The translations under genes and the position numbers were made by a program. The notes beneath the pieces are model-generated. The model worked only from the letters and a program-made list of their open reading frames with translations. It did not search any database and was not told where the DNA came from. From Thermoleophilia bacterium (GTDB taxonomy: Bacteria > Actinomycetota > Thermoleophilia > Gaiellales > Gaiellaceae), in assembly GCA_025928515.1 (NCBI GenBank), contig JAICJI010000012.1, positions 1-48,811 on the forward strand: a stretch of DNA of 48,811 nucleotides, given 5' to 3'. This document shows positions 25,529-33,932 of this stretch, in pieces (position 1 is the stretch's first letter; each line of letters opens with the position of its first letter).

Positions 25529-25534
25529 ATGCTA
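25529..25534 (-). promoter_or_regulatory. -10-like hexamer of the dehydrogenase gene
   Basis: TAGCAT reads on the minus strand at 25534-25529, exactly 6 bases before the ATG at 25522, with no Shine-Dalgarno. It overlaps an in-frame ATG (25529) that could otherwise extend the topoisomerase gene on the other strand. Confidence 0.5.
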
Positions 25535-25576
25535 GCGGCGTTTGGCGGTCCGGCCTGCGGACGACAACCCGACGGC

Positions 25577-26587
25577 ATGGGGTGGAGCCGGAAAGGCAGG
25601 AAGGGTGCATTTCGCTACTACGACGCGAGCGGAAAGCGCATCACGGACAAGCCGAAGCTTGCGCGCATCGAGGCGCTCGCGATCCCGCCCGCGTGGAAGG
25701 ACGTCTGCATCTCGCCGCGGTCGACGGCGCGGCTCCAGGCGACGGGATACGACGCCGCGGGGCGGAAGCAGTACCTCTACAGCGCAGATTTTCGCGCCCA
25801 GCAGGAGCAGGCGAAATACGACAAGCTGATCCGCGTCGGCGAGGCGTTGCCGGCGTTGCGCGAGGCGATGGCACTCCATTTCGACCAGGAGGAGTTCGAT
25901 CGCGAGCGCGTGTCTGCGATCGCGCTGCGGCTGATCGAGCTCGGCTGGTTCAGGGTCGGCTCCGAGCGCTACGTCCGAGACGGCACGTTCGGCGTGACCA
26001 CGCTCCTGAAGCGGCACGTCGACGTCAGAGCCCGTCGCATCCGGCTCTCGTTCCCCGCCAAGCATGGGATCCGCGTCCGCTCGGAGCTCGTCGAGCCCGA
26101 GCTCGCCGCAGCGATGAAGAGCATGCTGGAGCTGAGAGGCCCGCGCGCGTTCAAATACGAATGGGAGGGGAGCATCTACAACCTCACGAGCAAGCGGTTG
26201 AACGACTACGTGAAGATCTATCTCGGGGACGAGTTCACGGCGAAGGACTTCCGCACCTGGGGCGGGACGCTGCTCGCCGCGGTCTTCTTCGCCGAGCGGG
26301 TCGACCGTGAGGGATTTCCCGAATCGGAGACCGAGCAGAAGCGATCGGTGACCTCGGTCATGCGCAAGGTCGCTGAACGCCTGGGAAATACCCCGGCAGT
26401 GACTCGCAGCTCGTACGTCTCCCCCGCCGTTCTCGAGCAGTACTTCGAAGGCAGAACGATCGACGATTTTCGCCCACGCCATTTGCGCGTCGTAGGAGCT
26501 CGCGATCCGGTGCTCTCGCCGGAAGAACAAGCGATGCTCAGCTTGCTCCGTTCCTGGCGAATTCGTCGTGCACGCGAGGCGGCATAG
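25577..26587 (+). CDS. DNA topoisomerase IB
   Basis: A 336-residue poxvirus-like type IB topoisomerase, which relaxes supercoils through a 3'-phosphotyrosine intermediate. The N-terminal part has FRYYDASGKRI, IEALAIPPAWKDVCI and LQATGYDAAGRKQYLY. The catalytic half has RVGSERYVRDG (Arg), TSKRLNDYV (Lys), KDFRTWGGT (Arg) and SSYVSPAVLEQY (nucleophilic Tyr). I chose ATG 25577; ATG 25529 is in frame and would add 16 residues. The N-terminus is shorter than usual, lacking the common LRYVSD-like start. Confidence 0.93.
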   Translation: MGWSRKGRKGAFRYYDASGKRITDKPKLARIEALAIPPAWKDVCISPRSTARLQATGYDAAGRKQYLYSADFRAQQEQAKYDKLIRVGEALPALREAMALHFDQEEFDRERVSAIALRLIELGWFRVGSERYVRDGTFGVTTLLKRHVDVRARRIRLSFPAKHGIRVRSELVEPELAAAMKSMLELRGPRAFKYEWEGSIYNLTSKRLNDYVKIYLGDEFTAKDFRTWGGTLLAAVFFAERVDREGFPESETEQKRSVTSVMRKVAERLGNTPAVTRSSYVSPAVLEQYFEGRTIDDFRPRHLRVVGARDPVLSPEEQAMLSLLRSWRIRRAREAA

Positions 26588-26632
26588 AACACGAGGTCTT
26601 TCTGTAGGGTTTCCGCGTAAATCGCCCTTGCG

Positions 26633-26640
26633 AAGGAGGA
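26633..26640 (+). promoter_or_regulatory. Strong Shine-Dalgarno of the zinc-ribbon gene
   Basis: AAGGAGGA ends 5 bases before the GTG at 26646 and fixes that start over an in-frame upstream ATG. TAGGGT at 26605-26610 could be its -10 box. This leadered gene contrasts with the many genes in the window that lack a ribosome-binding site. Confidence 0.7.
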
Positions 26641-26645
26641 CAACG

Positions 26646-26846
26646 GTGGCTCGGAAAACGGTGCTCGTATGCGACAACTGCGGCAAAGAGGTCGACGAAG
26701 CAAAGGGCGCAGTGATGCGGGTGACGTACACCGACGCGCGCCGTGGGGCGAAGCAGGCCGACCTCTGCGACGACTGCGCCGGCAAGACTCCGGGTCGCGC
26801 CGTCGCCCGCCGCGGGCGCAAGCCGAAATCGGCTACGGCTGCCTAA
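26646..26846 (+). CDS. Small zinc-ribbon protein with AT-hook-like basic tail
   Basis: A 66-residue protein starting at GTG 26646. Two CxxC knuckles (CDNCGKEV near residue 9 and CDDCAGK near 42) should bind one zinc. The segment between them is strand-like (AVMRVTYTDARRGAKQADL). The last 18 residues are basic, with RRGRKPKSA resembling an AT-hook (RGRP-type). The combination suggests a small nucleic-acid-binding, perhaps nucleoid-associated, protein, highly expressed judging from its strong ribosome-binding site. The name of the family is not known to me. Confidence 0.8.
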   Translation: MARKTVLVCDNCGKEVDEAKGAVMRVTYTDARRGAKQADLCDDCAGKTPGRAVARRGRKPKSATAA

Positions 26847-26870
26847 AGCCTCGAGCCAGTCGAGGCACGG

Positions 26871-26942
26871 TGGCACGAAGGGCCGGAGGCTAAGGCTCCG
26901 GCGCAGCGGGGCTCAGGCGGAGGCCGGACCGCGCTCTCCGGG
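26871..26942 (+). repeat. Hairpin-forming intergenic element, copy B
   Basis: Second copy of the element at 23721-23790. GCCGGAG (26882-26888) pairs with CTCCGGC (26896-26902). A second stem is CCGGA with TCCGG around an 8-base loop. Where the sequence differs from copy A, the first stem is still kept. It lies in the 168-base gap between the zinc-ribbon gene and the helicase operon; the rest of that gap holds nothing else but the promoter hexamer. Confidence 0.6.
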
Positions 26943-27002
26943 CGGCGGAGTTCCGTCAGTACGGCGAGTGAAGCCGAAGGTTTCGCTCGCCGGTCAAAGC
27001 GC

Positions 27003-27008
27003 TAGCGT
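27003..27008 (+). promoter_or_regulatory. -10-like hexamer of the helicase-nuclease operon
   Basis: TAGCGT lies exactly 6 bases before the GTG at 27015, with no Shine-Dalgarno. The pattern matches comM and other operon starts here. Confidence 0.5.
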
Positions 27009-27014
27009 AGGCGG

Positions 27015-29954
27015 GTGCCGCTCCGCCTCATTGCGGGGCCCGCCAACGCGGGCAAGGTCGAGCTTCTGCTCGGCCGCTATCTCGACGTCCTCGATTCCCG
27101 GGCGGGGCGGCCCGAGCCGGTGCTCATCGTGCCGAACCGGGCGGACGTCGACCGCGTCGAGCGCGAGTTGCTGGCGCGGCGCCCGGCGCTGCTGGGCGGG
27201 TCGATCGACACGTTCGACGACCTGTTTCGCCGCCTCGCGAAGGGCTCACCGGACAGGCGCCGGCCGCTGGGCCGTGTGGAGCAGACGCTCCTGGTTCGCC
27301 GAGTCGTCGGCGTCGCGCAGCTCTCCGGTTACGCCCGTTCGGCGAGTCACGCCGGCTTCGTCGACTCGCTCGAGCGGGCGCTCGCCGAGCTCGAGGACGG
27401 GCTGGTGGCTCCCGACGCGCTCGAGGGCGAGCTCGCGGAGCTCTACGCGGCGTACCGCGACGAGCTCGACCGGCTCGAGCGCTGGGACCGGGGCGCGCTG
27501 CGTAGTCATGCCGTCGAGCGCCTTCGCGCCGACCTCGACGCCTGGCACGGCGAGCCGGTCTTCGCGTACGGATTCGAGGATCTGACCGGAGCGGAATGGG
27601 CGCTGATCGAGGCGCTCGCCGCGCGCACTGACGTCACCGTCTCGCTTCCCTACGAGCCCGGACGGCCGGCGTTCGCCGCGCTCCGGCGGACTGCCGAGGA
27701 TCTCGCCGGTCTCGCCGCCGAGCCCGTGGAGGAGCTCCCGCCGAACTACGGGGCCATCGCGCCGCCCGCGCTCGCGCACCTCGAGCGCGTGCTCTTCTCC
27801 GACGAGCCCGGCGAGGCGCCGCCGCTCGACGGGGTGATCCGGTTTTTCGAAGGCGCCGGTAGCCGCGGGACGCTCGAGCTCGTCGGGGAGGAAGTGCTCG
27901 CGCTCGCCCGTCGCGGCACGTCGCTCGAGCAGATCGGGATCGTCGTGCCGGGCTACGATCGGATCCGCGGCGCACTCGAGACCGTGCTCGGCTCGTTCGG
28001 GATCCCGTTCGCGGTCGACGGCGAGCTGCGGTTGACCCAGACCCCGCTCGTGCACGCTCTGGCGGCTCTGCTGCGCTTCGCGTGGGGAGGAGGCACGCGG
28101 AACGACCTCTTCGCCTACCTCCGCTCGCCGTTTTCCGGGTTGGAGCGCCGGTCGGTCGACTTCGTCGAGGGCCGGCTCCGCGGGCGGGCCGTCCAGGCTC
28201 CCGAGCGCGTCGTCGACGAGGCGGAGCGCCTGCGTGGCGCGCCCCTGCCGGCGCTCGAAGAGCTCGAGGATGCCGCGGATCCCGTCGAGGCGGTACGCGA
28301 GCTCTTGGACCGCATGCTGCGCAACGCGTACGGCCTCGAGCGGCCGCCCGCGGACGCCGCGAGCCGGCTCGACCTTCGTGCGTACGAGACCGTGAGACGG
28401 CTGCTCGACGAGCTCGAGAGCTGGGATGAGCTCGGCAGCGCGCTGAGTCGCGAGGACATCCTCGCGGCGATCGAGCGTGCCGCGCTCCCGCCACGAGCGG
28501 GCGACGCGGCGGGGCGCGTGGCGGTCGTCGACCTGCTCCGCGCCCGCACTCGGCGCTTCGACGCGGTCTTCGTCCTCGGGCTCGAGGAAGGGGTCGTCCC
28601 TCGCCGCGGCACGGGCTCACCGTTCCTCGACGACGACGTGAGGCGGACGCTCGACGAGAGAGGCGCTCGGCTCGAGCGGCCCGACCCGGTCGCGAGCGAC
28701 CGCTACCTCTTCTACACCGCCTGCACGCGCGCGTCGCAGCGGCTCTATCTCGTGCGCGAGGCCGCGGACGACGACGGCAGCCCGCGCGAGGCGAGCCCGT
28801 TCTGGCACGACGTCCAGGCGGTCTTCGACGGCGACGACGTGCGGCGCTGGACCCGCCGGCGCCCGCTCTCGGCGCTGACGTGGCCGCTCGAGGAGGCGCC
28901 GAGCGAGCGGGAGCGGCTACGGGCGCTCGCCGAGCTCGCAGCTCGAGACCGGGTGGAGGCGGAGGCGCTCGCCCGGGCAAACGGCTGGGAGCGGCGACTC
29001 GAGCGCGCGCTAGGCGCCTTCCGGCGGCCGACGCGCATCACGCATCCGTTCATCCTCGAGCAGCTCGGCTCGCGCACCTCTTTCGCAGTGACCGAGCTCG
29101 AGCGCTTCGCGGACTGCTCGTCCGCGTGGTTCGTCGAGCGTTTCCTCGACCCGAGGACGATCGACGCCGAGCCCGACGCAAAGCAGCGCGGCAGCGTCGC
29201 TCACGCCGCTCTCCACCGTTTCTTCACGCGGATCCCGGCGGAGCTCGGCGTCGAGAAGCTCGAGCCGCAACACGTCGAGGCCGCGACGGGGCTGATGCGC
29301 CGCTGCCTCGACGAATCCATCGCCGGCGTGCGCATGGATCTCACCGAGATGCAGGAACGCGAGCTCGACCAGACGCTCTGGCGCGACCTCTCCGCATTCG
29401 TCGAGGAAGAGTGCGAGTCGCAGCTGCCGCTCGTGCCCCGCCGCTTCGAGGTCTCGTTCGGCAGCGAGCGGGCGGCGCCCGAGCTGCAGCGCGGGCTCGA
29501 GCTCGGGCCGGGCCTGACGCTCTCCGGGAAGATCGACCGCATCGACGTCGATCCGTTCGGCGCGCGAGGCGTCGTCCAGGACTACAAGTCCGGCAAGAGC
29601 GCGCACTCCGCGAGGCAGATCGAGAGCGAGCTGCGGCTGCAGATCCCGCTCTACATGCTCGTCCTGCGTGACCTGGTCGGGCTCGAGCCGCTCGGCGGCC
29701 TCTACCGCCCGCTCGCGGGGGCACGCAAGCCGCGCGGCCTCGTCCGCGGGTCCGAGGCCGAGACGCTGCCCGGCTACGTCTCGCACGACTACCTCGACGA
29801 GGAGGCGTTCTGGGGCGTCGTCGATTCGGCGCGCGGGACGGCGACGGCGCTCGCCGGGCGGATCCGGGAGGGCGACGTCCGCCACGACCCGCTCGGCGGC
29901 GAGTGCCCGAGCTGGTGCGACCTCTGGACGGTCTGCAGGATCGAGCGCGCATGA
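27015..29954 (+). CDS. AddB/AdnA-like helicase-nuclease subunit
   Basis: A 979-residue subunit of a double-strand-break-processing helicase-nuclease. The N-terminal P-loop is degenerate (GPANAGKV, no Ser/Thr after Lys). Helicase-like C-terminal motifs remain (FDAVFVLGLEEGVVPRRG and YTACTRASQRLYL). The C-terminal PD-(D/E)XK nuclease, from about residue 690, has GSVAHAALHRF, GKIDRIDVD, QDYKSGK and LQIPLYML. Four Cys (FADCSSAW, then CPSWCDLWTVC) form the iron-sulfur clasp seen in AddB. The GTG start at 27015 opens the operon; the end overlaps the partner gene in ATGA. Confidence 0.9.
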   Translation: MPLRLIAGPANAGKVELLLGRYLDVLDSRAGRPEPVLIVPNRADVDRVERELLARRPALLGGSIDTFDDLFRRLAKGSPDRRRPLGRVEQTLLVRRVVGVAQLSGYARSASHAGFVDSLERALAELEDGLVAPDALEGELAELYAAYRDELDRLERWDRGALRSHAVERLRADLDAWHGEPVFAYGFEDLTGAEWALIEALAARTDVTVSLPYEPGRPAFAALRRTAEDLAGLAAEPVEELPPNYGAIAPPALAHLERVLFSDEPGEAPPLDGVIRFFEGAGSRGTLELVGEEVLALARRGTSLEQIGIVVPGYDRIRGALETVLGSFGIPFAVDGELRLTQTPLVHALAALLRFAWGGGTRNDLFAYLRSPFSGLERRSVDFVEGRLRGRAVQAPERVVDEAERLRGAPLPALEELEDAADPVEAVRELLDRMLRNAYGLERPPADAASRLDLRAYETVRRLLDELESWDELGSALSREDILAAIERAALPPRAGDAAGRVAVVDLLRARTRRFDAVFVLGLEEGVVPRRGTGSPFLDDDVRRTLDERGARLERPDPVASDRYLFYTACTRASQRLYLVREAADDDGSPREASPFWHDVQAVFDGDDVRRWTRRRPLSALTWPLEEAPSERERLRALAELAARDRVEAEALARANGWERRLERALGAFRRPTRITHPFILEQLGSRTSFAVTELERFADCSSAWFVERFLDPRTIDAEPDAKQRGSVAHAALHRFFTRIPAELGVEKLEPQHVEAATGLMRRCLDESIAGVRMDLTEMQERELDQTLWRDLSAFVEEECESQLPLVPRRFEVSFGSERAAPELQRGLELGPGLTLSGKIDRIDVDPFGARGVVQDYKSGKSAHSARQIESELRLQIPLYMLVLRDLVGLEPLGGLYRPLAGARKPRGLVRGSEAETLPGYVSHDYLDEEAFWGVVDSARGTATALAGRIREGDVRHDPLGGECPSWCDLWTVCRIERA

Positions 29955-32900
29955 GCGGGAACGCGCTGAATGGGCAGCAGCTCGCCGCGGTCGAGGCGGG
30001 GGGCGAGGTCTTCGTCTCCGCCGGCGCCGGGACCGGGAAGACGGCCGTGCTCGTCGAGCGGGTGGTGCGCGCGGTCTGCGATCGCGGGCTCGACGTCGAC
30101 TCGATCCTCGTCATCACGTACACGCGCCGTGCCGCCGGCGAGCTGCGCACGCGGATCCGCGCAGCGCTTGCCGACCGTGGCCGGCCCGATCTCGCCCGCG
30201 AGCTCGACGGCGCCTGGATCTCGACGATCCACGGCTTCTGCGCGCGCCTGCTCAGGGCGTATCCGCTCGCTGCGGGCCTCGACCCGCGCTTCCGCGAGCT
30301 CGACGAGGCGCAGGCCGCGGTGCTCAGGTCGGAGGCGTTCGGCGAGGCGCTCGCCGAGTTCTGCGCGGGAGACGACCCGCAACGCCTCGAGCTGCTCGCG
30401 ACGTACGGCAGCGACCGGCTGCGGCGGATGCTGACGAGCGTCTACGAGACGCTACGCGCGGCCGGCCGTGAGCTCGACCTCGCGGTTGCCGCGCGGCCGG
30501 AGCTCGGTGAGCGCGTCGACGAGCTCCGCGTTGCCGCGCTGACGCTCGCCTCCGATCCGGAAGCGACGGACGCGCAGCAGCGGACGGCCGCCGAGCTGCT
30601 CGAGCTCCTCGAGCGCGACCGGCGGCCGGACCGGCTGATGAACCTCGCCGGCTTCAAGGCGCGCGGCGACCGGGCGGCCGCGTACTGCGATGCGTTGGCG
30701 GCGGTCGAGCAGGCGGCGCTCGACGAGGCCGCCGCGCGCGACCGCGCGCTCCTGCAGGAGCTGCTGACGCTCTTCGCCGACCGGTACGCGCAGGCCAAGT
30801 CGCGCGAGTCGGCGCTCGACTTCGAAGATCTCCAGCTCGAGGCCCGCGAGCTGCTCCGCTCGCAGCCCGAGCTGCGCGAGCGCGAGCAGGGTCGCTTTCG
30901 GACGATCCTCGTGGACGAGTTCCAGGACACGAACCGCCTGCAGACCGAGATCGTCGACCTGTTGCGAACGAACGAGACGGAGCTCTTCTTCGTCGGCGAC
31001 GAGTTCCAGTCGATCTACGGCTTCCGCCACGCGGACGTGCAGGTCTTCCGCGAACGGCGCGAGGCGGCCGGGCAACCGCTCTCGCTCACGCTCAACTACC
31101 GATCGCGGCCGGAGGTGCTCGCCGCGGTCAACGAGCTGTTCGGCTCCGATTTCGGCGGCGAGTTCCAGGAGCTCGCGGCAGCCGCGGAGTTCCCGGATCC
31201 CGTCTTCGGTCATCCCGTCGAGCTGCTCGTCACGGACAAGGAGAGCTACAAGGACAGTGGCGTCCACTGGCGCCGAGGCGAGGCGCGGGCGGTGGCGCGG
31301 CGCGTGCGCGAGCTCGTCGACAACGGCGCGGCGACGGCGGGCGAGATCGTCCTCCTCTTCGCCGCAGGCACCGACGCCGAGTGGTACGAGGACGAGCTGC
31401 GCCGGGCAGGCCTGCCGACCTATCGCGCGACCGGCAAGGGCTACTTCGGCCAGCAGCAGGTCGTCGACATGCTCGCCTATCTGCGGCTGCTGCAGAACCG
31501 CTACGACGACACGGCCCTCCTGTCGGTGCTCGCTTCGCCGTTCGTCGGCGTCTCGAACGACGCGCTCGCGCTGCTGCGCCGCGTCGCCACACGGCGGCCG
31601 CTCTTCACCGGGCTCGAGAACGCATTGCCGCCCGGGCTCGGCGAGCGCGACGAGCGCCTGATGCGCGCCTTCCGCCAGCGCTACGACCGGCTCGTCGAGG
31701 CCATGCCGCGGCTCTCGCTCGAGCGGCTCTGCGAGCAGGTCGTCGCGGCGCACGACTACGACCTCGCCGTGCTCGCGCAGTGGGACGGCCGCCGGCGCTA
31801 CGCCAACATGCGCAAGCTCGCGCGACTCGCGCGCTCGTACGAGGAGCTGCGCGGTCCGGACGTCGAGGGCTTCGTCCACTTCGTCGCCGAGCAGGAGGCG
31901 GTGGGCGCACGCGAGCTCGAAGCCGTCGCCGAGGAGGAAGGAGCCGACGCCGTCCGGCTGCTCACGATCCACGCAGCGAAGGGGCTTGAGTTCAAGGTCG
32001 TGATCGTGGCCGACGCCGGACGCGATCGTGTGCCGCCGTCGCCGGACGAGATCCTCGCGCTGCCCGACGGCCGTTTCGGCTTCCGCGTTGCCGATCCCGT
32101 GACGGCGAAGCGCCGCGGCGCATTCGACTACGAGGCGGTGAAGGAAGCGCGGCAGGAGGCGGAACGGGCCGAGCGTCTGCGCCTCTATTACGTCGCGATG
32201 ACCCGGGCGAAGGAGCGCCTGATCGTCTCCGGTTCCGTCGAGCTCAGCTCCGAGCGGGAGACGCCGACGCCGATCGCCTGGGTGCTCGACCGGCTCGGTG
32301 CCGAGGAGGAGCTGGCGCACGGCGGTGACGCGCCGCTCGAGCTCGTCCGCGGCGACGCGCGGCTGCTCGTCCGTCTCGATCGCTACAGCCCAGAGCCCGC
32401 GGCTGCGGCGGCGGAGGCGGAGCCGGTGCTCGCCGAGGATGAGGGCCAACTCGCGCTCTTCGCATCGATCGAGGAGATCGCCGCCGGACCGACCGCGCCG
32501 GAGCTGCCTCCGCTCGTGGCGCTGCCCGAGCCGCCGCTCCATCGCGTGCGCAGGCTCTCGTTCACGTCGCTCTCTCTCTACGAGCAGTGCGCGTACAAGT
32601 ACTTCGCGCGCTACGGGCTCGGGATGAGCGAGCGGCCGGTCGAGGTCGCGGGCGAAGCGGAGGGTGAGCGGTCCGGCGTCGAGATCGGCACCGCCGTGCA
32701 CACCCTGCTCGAGGAGATCGACCTCGCCGCACCGGTCGTGCCCGAGCTCGAGGACGAGCTGGTCCGGGGCTTCGTCGCCGCGTACTGCGAGTCGGATCTC
32801 GCCCGCCGCGTCGCCGCACTGGCCGGCGTGGAGAAAGAACGGCACTTCACCTTCGAGCACGACGGCGTGCTCGTGCACGGCTTCATCGACGCCTTCCACC

Positions 32901-33274
32901 TCGCCGAACGGCGCGCGCTGGTGGTCGACTACAAGACGAACGCGCTCGGCGAGGCGGCGCCCGAGGAGGTCGTCGAGGCCGACTACCGCCTGCAGCGGCT
33001 CGTCTACGCGCTCGCGTGCTTCCGCGCGGGAGCCGAGGTGGTCGAGGTCGTCTACCACTTCCTCGAGCGTCCCGACGCGCCGGTGGAGGCGGTCTTCTCC
33101 CAGGCGGACGTCCCGGAGCTGGAGGCGGAGCTGTCCGCCGCGATCGCGCGGATCCAGGCGGGCGAGTTCCCGCCGACGCCGAGCGACTTCGCGTGCGCAG
33201 GCTGCCCGGCGCTCGACCTCGTCTGCGCTGGGCCGCGGTTGCGCTCGTGGCACCCCGAAGCCATTGCCTCGTAG
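29951..33274 (+). CDS. UvrD/AddA/AdnB-like helicase-nuclease subunit
   Basis: A 1107-residue superfamily 1A helicase fused to a nuclease. All motor motifs are intact: SAGAGTGKT (Walker A, near residue 25), TYTRRAAGEL, ILVDEFQDTN, FFVGDEFQSIYGFR, LNYRSRP, LLTIHAAKGLEFK and YVAMTRAKERL. The C-terminal nuclease has GTAVHTLLEEI, GFIDAFH, VVDYKTN and YRLQRLVYAL. Cys in YEQCAYKYF and in CAGCPALDLVC suggest a second iron-sulfur clasp, which is not usual in classical AddA. Together with the upstream subunit it resembles either AddAB or mycobacterial AdnAB. Confidence 0.92.
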   Translation: MSGNALNGQQLAAVEAGGEVFVSAGAGTGKTAVLVERVVRAVCDRGLDVDSILVITYTRRAAGELRTRIRAALADRGRPDLARELDGAWISTIHGFCARLLRAYPLAAGLDPRFRELDEAQAAVLRSEAFGEALAEFCAGDDPQRLELLATYGSDRLRRMLTSVYETLRAAGRELDLAVAARPELGERVDELRVAALTLASDPEATDAQQRTAAELLELLERDRRPDRLMNLAGFKARGDRAAAYCDALAAVEQAALDEAAARDRALLQELLTLFADRYAQAKSRESALDFEDLQLEARELLRSQPELREREQGRFRTILVDEFQDTNRLQTEIVDLLRTNETELFFVGDEFQSIYGFRHADVQVFRERREAAGQPLSLTLNYRSRPEVLAAVNELFGSDFGGEFQELAAAAEFPDPVFGHPVELLVTDKESYKDSGVHWRRGEARAVARRVRELVDNGAATAGEIVLLFAAGTDAEWYEDELRRAGLPTYRATGKGYFGQQQVVDMLAYLRLLQNRYDDTALLSVLASPFVGVSNDALALLRRVATRRPLFTGLENALPPGLGERDERLMRAFRQRYDRLVEAMPRLSLERLCEQVVAAHDYDLAVLAQWDGRRRYANMRKLARLARSYEELRGPDVEGFVHFVAEQEAVGARELEAVAEEEGADAVRLLTIHAAKGLEFKVVIVADAGRDRVPPSPDEILALPDGRFGFRVADPVTAKRRGAFDYEAVKEARQEAERAERLRLYYVAMTRAKERLIVSGSVELSSERETPTPIAWVLDRLGAEEELAHGGDAPLELVRGDARLLVRLDRYSPEPAAAAAEAEPVLAEDEGQLALFASIEEIAAGPTAPELPPLVALPEPPLHRVRRLSFTSLSLYEQCAYKYFARYGLGMSERPVEVAGEAEGERSGVEIGTAVHTLLEEIDLAAPVVPELEDELVRGFVAAYCESDLARRVAALAGVEKERHFTFEHDGVLVHGFIDAFHLAERRALVVDYKTNALGEAAPEEVVEADYRLQRLVYALACFRAGAEVVEVVYHFLERPDAPVEAVFSQADVPELEAELSAAIARIQAGEFPPTPSDFACAGCPALDLVCAGPRLRSWHPEAIAS

Positions 33275-33932
33275 CTACCTCCAAGAGGCCCGCAGGCGCG
33301 TCGGGCCGAAGAAGGAACGGATCCGGCCGGTCATCGAGCGCCTCGCCGTCGAGCACGCAGACGCCGCGATCGCCCTCCGCTTCCGCAGCCCGCTCGAGCT
33401 GCTCGTCTCCGTGATGCTCTCGGCGCAGACGACTGACGTGAACGTCAACCGCGTCACGCCGGCGCTGTTCGAGAAGTACCGCAGGCCCGAGGACTATCTC
33501 GAGGTGCCGCAGGAGGAGCTCGAGCGCGACATTCTCCCGACCGGCTTCTACCGGCAGAAGACGAAGTCGCTGCGCGGCGCGATGCGGATGCTGCTCGAGG
33601 ACTTCGACGGCGAGGTGCCGCGACGCCTCGAAGAGCTGATCAGGCTGCCGGGGGTGGCGCGAAAGACGGCGAACGTCGTCTCGTCGGAGCTCGGGGAGAC
33701 GCAGGGGATCGTGGTGGACACGCACGTCCGGCGCCTTTCGCAGCGGCTCGGGTTCACGCGCCAGAAAGATCCGGTCAAGATCGAGCGCGACCTCGTCCGG
33801 CTCGTGCCACGCCCTGACTGGGCGCGTTTGCCGCACCTGCTCATCTGGCACGGCCGCCGGGTGTGCGACGCGCGACGGCCGCGCTGCGAGGATTGCGTCC
33901 TGCACGATCTCTGCCCGTCCAGCCGTGTCTGA
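33264..33932 (+). CDS. nth: Endonuclease III
   Basis: A 222-residue base-excision glycosylase/AP lyase for oxidised pyrimidines. The helix-hairpin-helix and catalytic Lys are in RLPGVARKTANVV, the catalytic Asp in VVDTHVRRL, and the iron-sulfur cluster Cys are in the C-x6-C-x2-C-x5-C tail (CDARRPRCEDCVLHDLC). The TTG at 33264 (LPRSYLQEARRR) gives a normal-length protein and an 11-base overlap with the helicase gene, so the three repair genes form one operon. Confidence 0.95.
   Translation: MPRSYLQEARRRVGPKKERIRPVIERLAVEHADAAIALRFRSPLELLVSVMLSAQTTDVNVNRVTPALFEKYRRPEDYLEVPQEELERDILPTGFYRQKTKSLRGAMRMLLEDFDGEVPRRLEELIRLPGVARKTANVVSSELGETQGIVVDTHVRRLSQRLGFTRQKDPVKIERDLVRLVPRPDWARLPHLLIWHGRRVCDARRPRCEDCVLHDLCPSSRV

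Noticed and set aside
25529-26587. Frameshift at the 5' end of topoisomerase IB
   Set aside because: The N-terminus is short, but neither alternative frame contains the missing family motif, so there is no evidence of an indel.
30452-33253. A 933-codon open frame antisense to the UvrD-like helicase
   Set aside because: Antisense shadow; composition is Arg/Glu/Leu-biased and the plus strand has all helicase motifs.
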